A DNA stretch of 64,000 nt from Oceanidesulfovibrio marinus (GTDB lineage Bacteria > Desulfobacterota > Desulfovibrionia > Desulfovibrionales > Desulfovibrionaceae): positions 4,061,322 to 4,125,321 of the forward strand of contig NZ_CP039543.1 in assembly GCF_013085545.1 (NCBI RefSeq). Direction: 5' to 3'. Below are positions 59,379 to 64,000 of the stretch, in pieces. Within the stretch, counting starts at the first letter, position 1. Each line of letters opens with the position of its first letter. The notes under the pieces are model-generated. The model was not told where the DNA came from and searched no databases. It worked only from the letters and a program-made list of their open reading frames with translations. A program made the position numbers and the translations under genes.

Positions 59379-59421
59379 CGCTCCTGAAAGGAGCGGCCGC
59401 GACTGGCAACGCCGCGGCCGC
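59379..59421 (-). promoter_or_regulatory. Overlapping hairpins between the binding-protein and PRTase genes
   Basis: CGCTCCT/AGGAGCG (59379-59385, 59389-59395) encloses the PRTase ribosome binding site. GCGGCCGCG/CGCGGCCGC (59393-59401, 59413-59421), a 9-bp stem, overlaps it by three bases, so the two compete. Such structures after a binding-protein gene usually lower expression of downstream genes relative to it. Confidence 0.5.
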
Positions 59422-59438
59422 TGTGGTTCGATGTTCGG

Positions 59439-60551
59439 TTACTCGGGGATGGAGCCGGAGACGCCCTTGACCAGCCAGCGCATGGTGAGCAGGTCGCCGT
59501 CGGAGGCCTGCTCGCCTTCCTTGACCATCAGGGTGCCGTTCTGGGCGTAGATGGGGCCGGTGAAGATGGCCTCGTTGCCGGCCTCGAACTCTTTCTTCAC
59601 GGCGTTGACCTTGTCCTGCACGTCCTGGGGCACGTCCTTGTTGAACTCGGAGATCTTGATGGCGTTGTCCTCGAAACCGCCCCAGTACTCCTGCATCTTC
59701 CAGTCGCCGTCCAGAACCTGCTGGACCTGCTGCACGTAGATGGGGCCCCAGTTCCACTCGGTGGAGACCAGGGCGCAGTCGGCGCCGTACTTGGCGGAGT
59801 CCACGCCGTAACCGATGGCCGGGGTTCCGGCGGCGCAGGCGGCCTTGGCGGAATCCGGGGTGTCGGCCATCTGGCGGATGAGGTCGTGGCCGCGGGCGGC
59901 CAGGGTTTCGGCCAGGGTGGTCTCGTTGATGGGATCGCGCCACGCCTTGAGCCAGGTCACGGTGTTGATCTTCTCGGGATCGTACTTGATGCCGGCCTCG
60001 TCCAGGCCGCGGGTCAAGCCCAGGGTGAAGGCGTTGATGCCGCGGATGGGCTCGGGAATGGGCTGGGTGGCTACGGTGCCCACGTTGCTGTAGCCCATGA
60101 GCCCGGCCATGTAGCCGGCCAGGTACTCGGCCTGGTACATGCGGCCGAAGTAGGTGCCCATGTTGGGCGCGGTCTTGTAGCCGGAGCAGTGCTCGAAGGT
60201 GGTGTCCGGGAAGTCCTTGGCCACCTGCAGGGCCGGGTCCATGTGGCCGAAGGTGGTGGCGAAGATGACGTCATAGCCCTGCTCGGCGTAGTCGCGGAGC
60301 ACGCGCTCGGCGTCGGCCGGGTTGATGACGTTCTCGGTGTAGCCGACCTCGACCTTGTCGCCGAGCTTCTCCTGCAGGTACTGGATGCCGTCGTAATGGG
60401 CGGTGGTCCAGCCCTGGTCGTCGATGGTTTCGAGCAGGGCGAAGGCAGCCTTTACCTTGTCCTTTTTCTCGGCGGCGTTGGCCACCGCGGCCGCGCAACA
60501 GAATACGGCGAGGGCACAAAAGAGCGCGACGAAACGAATTGTGCGTTGCAT
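59439..60551 (-). CDS. BMP-family substrate-binding protein
   Basis: A 370-residue exported binding protein. The signal peptide (MQRTIRFVALFCALAVFCCA, cleavage near ANAAEKK) lacks a clear lipobox, so it is probably periplasmic. The mature part matches the BMP/Med family (DDQGWTTAHYDGIQYLQE, DVIFATTFGHMDPALQVA, YFGRMYQAEYLAGYMAGLMG). This family binds purine or other nucleosides. AGGAG seven bases before the ATG sets the start. First gene of the five-gene transporter operon. Confidence 0.93.
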   Translation of the reverse strand: MQRTIRFVALFCALAVFCCAAAVANAAEKKDKVKAAFALLETIDDQGWTTAHYDGIQYLQEKLGDKVEVGYTENVINPADAERVLRDYAEQGYDVIFATTFGHMDPALQVAKDFPDTTFEHCSGYKTAPNMGTYFGRMYQAEYLAGYMAGLMGYSNVGTVATQPIPEPIRGINAFTLGLTRGLDEAGIKYDPEKINTVTWLKAWRDPINETTLAETLAARGHDLIRQMADTPDSAKAACAAGTPAIGYGVDSAKYGADCALVSTEWNWGPIYVQQVQQVLDGDWKMQEYWGGFEDNAIKISEFNKDVPQDVQDKVNAVKKEFEAGNEAIFTGPIYAQNGTLMVKEGEQASDGDLLTMRWLVKGVSGSIPE

Positions 60552-60665
60552 GACGAGTCTCCTGGAAAGAGTGATAATCCGCTGATGTTTTGACGTCCGG
60601 ACAAACTCAATCAATGCCCGCGTCAAAGCGCGTTTGTCAACGCTGTGACAAACCAGAGACAGGAC

Positions 60666-60706
60666 AAAAAAATCGGGACCGCACGCCAGCCGGCGCGATG
60701 GCCCCG
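60666..60706 (-). terminator. Intrinsic terminator of the NYN gene
   Basis: On the minus strand CGGGGCC and GGTCCCG close a stem around a GC-rich inner hairpin, followed by seven T (60672-60666). It lies 28 bases after the NYN stop. Between it and the BMP gene (60552-60665) is the presumed promoter region, in which TTGACA is visible but no convincing -10. Confidence 0.75.
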
Positions 60707-60733
60707 AGGATCAGCGGAAAAGTCAGAGCGGAA

Positions 60734-61357
60734 TCAGATGAAAATGTTGATGAGCCCGTCGGAGTTGCGGATCATCTCCTGCTTCACGGTCTGGCCGAGA
60801 GTGGCCAGGTAGACCAGCAGGCCGTGGCGTCTGGCAAAGGCCATGGCCGGGGTGAGGTCGGAGTCTCCGGCCACGAGCACGAGCTTGTCCACCATGTGGG
60901 TGGTGGCCAGCCAAGCGATGTCCAGGCCGATGTTGATGTCCACCTGCTTCTGGCGGAAGTCCGGGATGAGGTCCTGGGAGCTCAGGTTGGCGCCGGCAGA
61001 GAGGATTTCCTCTATCTTGTCCGGGGGCAGCCGCCAGCCGTTGAAGACCAGCTCGCCCACCTGCATGAAGAACTTCTCCTGCTCGGAGAGCCGCAGCAGG
61101 AAGTTGTCCTGCGCCCTGGCCGAAGGGGTCTGGCTGTAGTCTACGGTGTCGCCGGTGGCAGGGTCGGTGATGTGGCCGGCGTAGGGGTGGCAGTCGTAGT
61201 AGTGGATGCGGAAGAGGAAGTCGTCCTTGAGCTGGGGCGAGCCCATGATCTTGTCGTTGCAGATGGCTGCGACTTCCTCGGCGTTGGGGAATGCATTGTT
61301 GTACTGGCGATACTTCGATTTCAGAAATCCACCGTCGATGAAAATAGATGTCTTCAT
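60734..61357 (-). CDS. NYN-domain (LabA/PIN-like) protein
   Basis: A 207-residue NYN-family protein with the acidic residues of a PIN-like nuclease: FIDGGFLKSKY, KQVDINIGLDIAWLATTH and VAGDSDLTPAMAFARRHG. NYN proteins are proposed RNases or RNA-associated regulators; activity here is not shown. AAGGA five bases before the ATG at 61357 sets the start. It has its own terminator and is monocistronic on present evidence. Confidence 0.88.
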   Translation of the reverse strand: MKTSIFIDGGFLKSKYRQYNNAFPNAEEVAAICNDKIMGSPQLKDDFLFRIHYYDCHPYAGHITDPATGDTVDYSQTPSARAQDNFLLRLSEQEKFFMQVGELVFNGWRLPPDKIEEILSAGANLSSQDLIPDFRQKQVDINIGLDIAWLATTHMVDKLVLVAGDSDLTPAMAFARRHGLLVYLATLGQTVKQEMIRNSDGLINIFI

Positions 61358-61472
61358 GACTGTCCTTTTTGGGATATGGTACCGGGTCTTATGAATAAAC
61401 ATGGCGCCTGGGTGGTGGTTCCCCAGCTCAGGCAGCCAGTTTTCTTGAGAATCTGTGCTTTCCGGCATAGCG

Positions 61473-62474
61473 TCACGCGATTTCCGCATTGGAAAGTACC
61501 ATAATCAACCGCTTGATGCACTCGATATCGTAGCGTTCCCTATCAGCTTTGATCTGGGTGAGGGCCTCGAAGGGGTTTTTGGCGGGGCCGTCAGGGGTGG
61601 CGCGGGTCAGGTTGTCATAGGCATTGCAGAGTATGAGGGCGCGGGCATGCAGCGGCAGCTCCTGGCTGGCCACGCCTGCAGGGTAGCCCTTGCCGTCGGA
61701 CTGCTCGTGGTGGAAGAGGATGCAGTGCAGGGTTTCGCTCTCCAGGGTCATGCCCGCGAGCACGGCGATGCCGGCGGCCGGATGGGTGCGGAACAGGCGC
61801 CGCTCCTCCGGTGTCATGAGGTCGGAGCGCTTCTGCAGCAGATACTCGGGCAGGGTGGTCTTGCCGATGTCGTGGAGTATGGCGCCCATGCCCACGCGGA
61901 AGAGGAGCTCATCGTCCGCTTGCGGAAAGGTGCGCAGGAGCGAGACCGTGAGCACCATGACGCCGAGGGCGTGGTCGTAGAGATGGAAGCCGCGCTGGAT
62001 GTAGGCCGCGATTTTTTTGAGAGCTTTGGGATCGGCCAGGTAGGCGGAGGTGTCTTTGACCAGTCCCTCTATCTGGGCGAAACGCTTGCCTGTGGCCGGC
62101 GTGGAAAGTCGATTCTGGAATATCTCGCGCGTGATCCCGATGGAGGTCTGGTACCAGGCTGCGGCGCGGTCCTCCGGCGGGATGGTTTCGTCGTCCAGCA
62201 GCTCGCCCAGATGGCTGCGCATGTACTCTTCATAAAATCCCTTCTCCTCGGCGCGGACGTAGACGCGCTCCACGCCCATCTCCAGCAGGCGCTGGCGGTG
62301 CGCCTCGGTGAATATGTCCCCGCCCTTGGCGTAAAGCACAAGGCGATCGTTCTGGTTGAGCAGAACGGTGAAGCCGGAGCGGGTGGAGGGGAGGATGAAA
62401 AGGGGCGAAAAGGGTATGAAGCGGGGCCCTTTGCCGGATTCTGTCTGTTCTTGCTGCTTGGGGGAAGGTTGCAT
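61473..62474 (-). CDS. HD-GYP-type phosphodiesterase
   Basis: A 333-residue protein. The N-terminal third (ILPSTRSGFTVLLNQNDRLV, ERVYVRAEEKGFYEEYMRSH) resembles the DUF3391-like part found before HD-GYP domains. The HD-GYP part has GFHLYDHALGVMVL, LHDIGKTTLPEYLLQ, FRTHPAAG, FHHEQSDGKGYP and CNAYDNLT. Metal ligands appear conserved, and GKGYP replaces GxGYP normally. The ATG at 62474 has no strong ribosome binding site. The gap 62475-62741 holds no gene I can support. Confidence 0.87.
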   Translation of the reverse strand: MQPSPKQQEQTESGKGPRFIPFSPLFILPSTRSGFTVLLNQNDRLVLYAKGGDIFTEAHRQRLLEMGVERVYVRAEEKGFYEEYMRSHLGELLDDETIPPEDRAAAWYQTSIGITREIFQNRLSTPATGKRFAQIEGLVKDTSAYLADPKALKKIAAYIQRGFHLYDHALGVMVLTVSLLRTFPQADDELLFRVGMGAILHDIGKTTLPEYLLQKRSDLMTPEERRLFRTHPAAGIAVLAGMTLESETLHCILFHHEQSDGKGYPAGVASQELPLHARALILCNAYDNLTRATPDGPAKNPFEALTQIKADRERYDIECIKRLIMVLSNAEIA

Positions 62475-62741
62475 GGAGTATCGTGTGGGGGAAAGAGGTG
62501 AATGCGTGAACCAGCAATCACCATATATGGAATCGAACCCTGGATGCAAGACAGAGAACGCGATGTGACGAAAGGCCCGCCTGTCGTGCAATCATGCCCA
62601 TAAACGGGCGGCCATGATCATCCGGGACGGCCCCATGCACGGAGGGCGTGCCCAGTCGTCGGAACGGGCGCAGGGATGCATTCCGGCGCCTGTCGGGTGA
62701 TTACTCGGGGTGATTCACGTACGGCAAAGGGGCGCCAAGGA

Positions 62742-63881
62742 TCATTGCTCAACGCCGATCGTCTTGAGTATGTGCGCGTTGCGCTCCACAACCTCGAACA
62801 TGAAGAGGTCGGGTTTGAAACTCTCCAGGAACGAGGAGGGGAGGACATCTTCGAACGTGGTTTTGTAAACGGCGTCTTCCAGCGCTATGCGATGTACCTC
62901 GAACTGCAACTTCAGATAAGGCATGAGTCCCCAGGAGAAAGAGTCGCCAAAGAACAGCAGCTTGGGCTTCGGCCCCTCGCGCTTGGCGATGGGCTTGGGC
63001 TCGAAGGCCAGGTTGCGGTCGAGCTTCGGGTCGAAGTTCATGAGCATCCGGCCCAGGTCGCCCGAGGGATAGGGAACCAGCGTCCACTTGAAGTCGTCCC
63101 GTTCTGGAATCCTGAGGTTCCACTGCGGCAGCATGGTGGCGGCCGTTTTCATGAACTGCTGGTAGCCGAAGAACGCGCCGAGTGATGTCCAATGGGTGTC
63201 CGTGTGCAGGAAGAGCGGCTCTTTTTTGTGCTCCAGCAGAGCAGGGCACGGATTGACCACCGGGAACGTCGTATCCTTTTTGAGTGCATCGAGTATCTGG
63301 TCGGTTCTGTTGTAGTCCCGCACCTTCTTCACCTGTGGCGGCAGGTACTCCGGATAGATGGATTCCTTGTCCGGCGGGATCATCAGCAGCATCGGAACGC
63401 CCTTTTCCTTCATCCAGTCGTTCCATGAGTTGAGCACCTTGGTGTACAGCCTGAGCTCCCTGCCGGTCATCAGATTGGTGCCCATGTATGTGGCGATGGG
63501 ATCTCCATCGGGAGTCTCGTACTTGAAATAGAGCCACTTACCTTCGCCCAGAATGACCTTGTTGATCTGGGTGGCGTGCATCACGTCTTTCTTGAGCGTC
63601 ACGTAGCCGCGGATCATCACGTCGCGCAGGCCGAAGTGGTCGTTGAAGTATTCATTGAACCGCGTCGGAAAGCGGTAGATGTTCTTGTCTTGCAGGTTGA
63701 AGGGCGGGAACGTCGCTTTGGTACGCTTCTCGAAGTTGTCCGTGAAGAACTCGAGGCCCAACAGGTTGGCCGCCAGCGGGGCGAGCATGAACACGAAGAA
63801 GAGAATAAGGACGAGCCTCTCGCCGGGATAGCGTTTCGCCTCTGCGCGGGCCGCGTCGTATGCTTTGGGCTTTCCGGACAT
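62742..63881 (-). CDS. AlgX/AlgJ-like SGNH O-acetyltransferase/hydrolase
   Basis: A 379-residue protein with one N-terminal membrane anchor (LVLILFFVFMLAPLAANLLG) and an SGNH-like periplasmic domain: nucleophile LLFFGDSFSWGL, DxH in LHTDTHWTSLG, plus DHFGLRDVMI near the start as in AlgJ/AlgX. It probably transfers acetyl groups to an exopolysaccharide. It begins four bases after the stop of the AlgI-like gene, as in alg-type and cellulose-acetylation operons. Confidence 0.87.
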   Translation of the reverse strand: MSGKPKAYDAARAEAKRYPGERLVLILFFVFMLAPLAANLLGLEFFTDNFEKRTKATFPPFNLQDKNIYRFPTRFNEYFNDHFGLRDVMIRGYVTLKKDVMHATQINKVILGEGKWLYFKYETPDGDPIATYMGTNLMTGRELRLYTKVLNSWNDWMKEKGVPMLLMIPPDKESIYPEYLPPQVKKVRDYNRTDQILDALKKDTTFPVVNPCPALLEHKKEPLFLHTDTHWTSLGAFFGYQQFMKTAATMLPQWNLRIPERDDFKWTLVPYPSGDLGRMLMNFDPKLDRNLAFEPKPIAKREGPKPKLLFFGDSFSWGLMPYLKLQFEVHRIALEDAVYKTTFEDVLPSSFLESFKPDLFMFEVVERNAHILKTIGVEQ

Positions 63882-63885
63882 GGCG

Positions 63886-64000
63886 TTAGAAACGGAAGTA
63901 GATGAACGGGTTGTAGGTGGAGCTCGCGGTGTAGAACACGGCGATCATCAGCATCAGCACCATGAAAGCGCCCTGGACGCTGGCTACGACGGTCCGACCC
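63886..64000 (-). CDS. AlgI-like MBOAT acyltransferase, C-terminal end only
   Basis: Only the last 37 codons are in the window. They read as a hydrophobic helix (VLMLMIAVFYTASSTYN) and end NPFIYFRF, the typical terminus of AlgI/PatA-type membrane-bound O-acyltransferases. Identification also rests on its tight linkage (four bases) to the AlgX/AlgJ-like gene. Confidence 0.7.
   Translation of the reverse strand, partial: GRTVVASVQGAFMVLMLMIAVFYTASSTYNPFIYFRF

Noticed and set aside
60552-60665. Purine riboswitch before the BMP operon
   Set aside because: No three-way-junction pattern or conserved loops; only a TTGACA and hairpin-poor sequence.
1-64000. CRISPR array, restriction-modification or retron-like defence locus
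   Set aside because: No regularly spaced repeats, cas, methylase, reverse transcriptase or known defence genes were seen.

Overview
The window is GC-rich, gene-dense bacterial chromosome. Strong GTG/ATG usage, the gene set (orphan ParA, hybrid and PAS kinases, several c-di-GMP enzymes, MoxR/DUF58/transglutaminase cluster, BMP-type nucleoside transporter, flagellar hook protein) and protein similarity by eye suggest a Gram-negative deltaproteobacterium (Desulfobacterota) of the Desulfovibrio group. This assignment is inference; there is no rRNA or other marker in the window to prove it. I see no tRNA, rRNA or CRISPR array.

Layout. 1-11.2 kb: 3' end of a sensor kinase, a large TPR membrane protein, then a minus-strand run (PfkB kinase, aminoglycoside-phosphotransferase-like kinase, APS-kinase-like ATPase, MiaB, bifunctional nuclease, PHP protein) and cutA. 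11.5-13.5 kb: nth, then an IS3-type element that has landed in the loop of a hairpin beside an array of four further palindromes. 13.5-17.5 kb: a SWIM-finger membrane protein, a lipoprotein, a secreted TPR protein and an alpha/beta-hydrolase-like lipoprotein lacking its serine nucleophile. 17.5-22.7 kb: the housekeeping run rplU-rpmA-obg-proB, a YbhN-type membrane protein, and thiD. 23-28.8 kb: small regulatory and structural genes (PAS kinase, HU-like protein with a coiled-coil tail, excisionase-type HTH, CBM48 protein, CI-like repressor, STAS protein, bactofilin).

28.9-34.5 kb is a compact operon: three tandem paralogous cysteine-rich lipoproteins with an invariant cysteine spacing, followed with a 4-base overlap by moxR, a DUF58 protein and a membrane transglutaminase. 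This is the best candidate for an undescribed system in the window. 34.7-41.4 kb: FAD dehydrogenase, hybrid histidine kinase, EamA transporter, and a receiver-histidine kinase. 41.6-44.5 kb: asnB and an unknown gene bounded by a 15-bp direct repeat. 44.7-47.3 kb: an unknown gene, a ParA-type ATPase carrying an N-terminal zinc finger, and a ribbon-helix-helix partner with a dyad upstream. 47.4-52.1 kb: EAL-CBS-GGDEF protein, HD-GYP protein and a single-domain response regulator, together a c-di-GMP module. 52.3-55 kb: a secreted propeller-like protein and an orphan flgE. 55-60.7 kb: a nucleoside/BMP ABC transporter operon with an embedded phosphoribosyltransferase and recognisable terminators. 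60.7-64 kb: NYN-domain protein, a second HD-GYP-like protein, and an AlgX/AlgJ-like plus AlgI-like O-acetylation pair cut by the window edge.

Functional names rest on motif recognition by eye; no database search was run. Many long open frames antisense to these GC-rich genes were judged to be shadows and left out.
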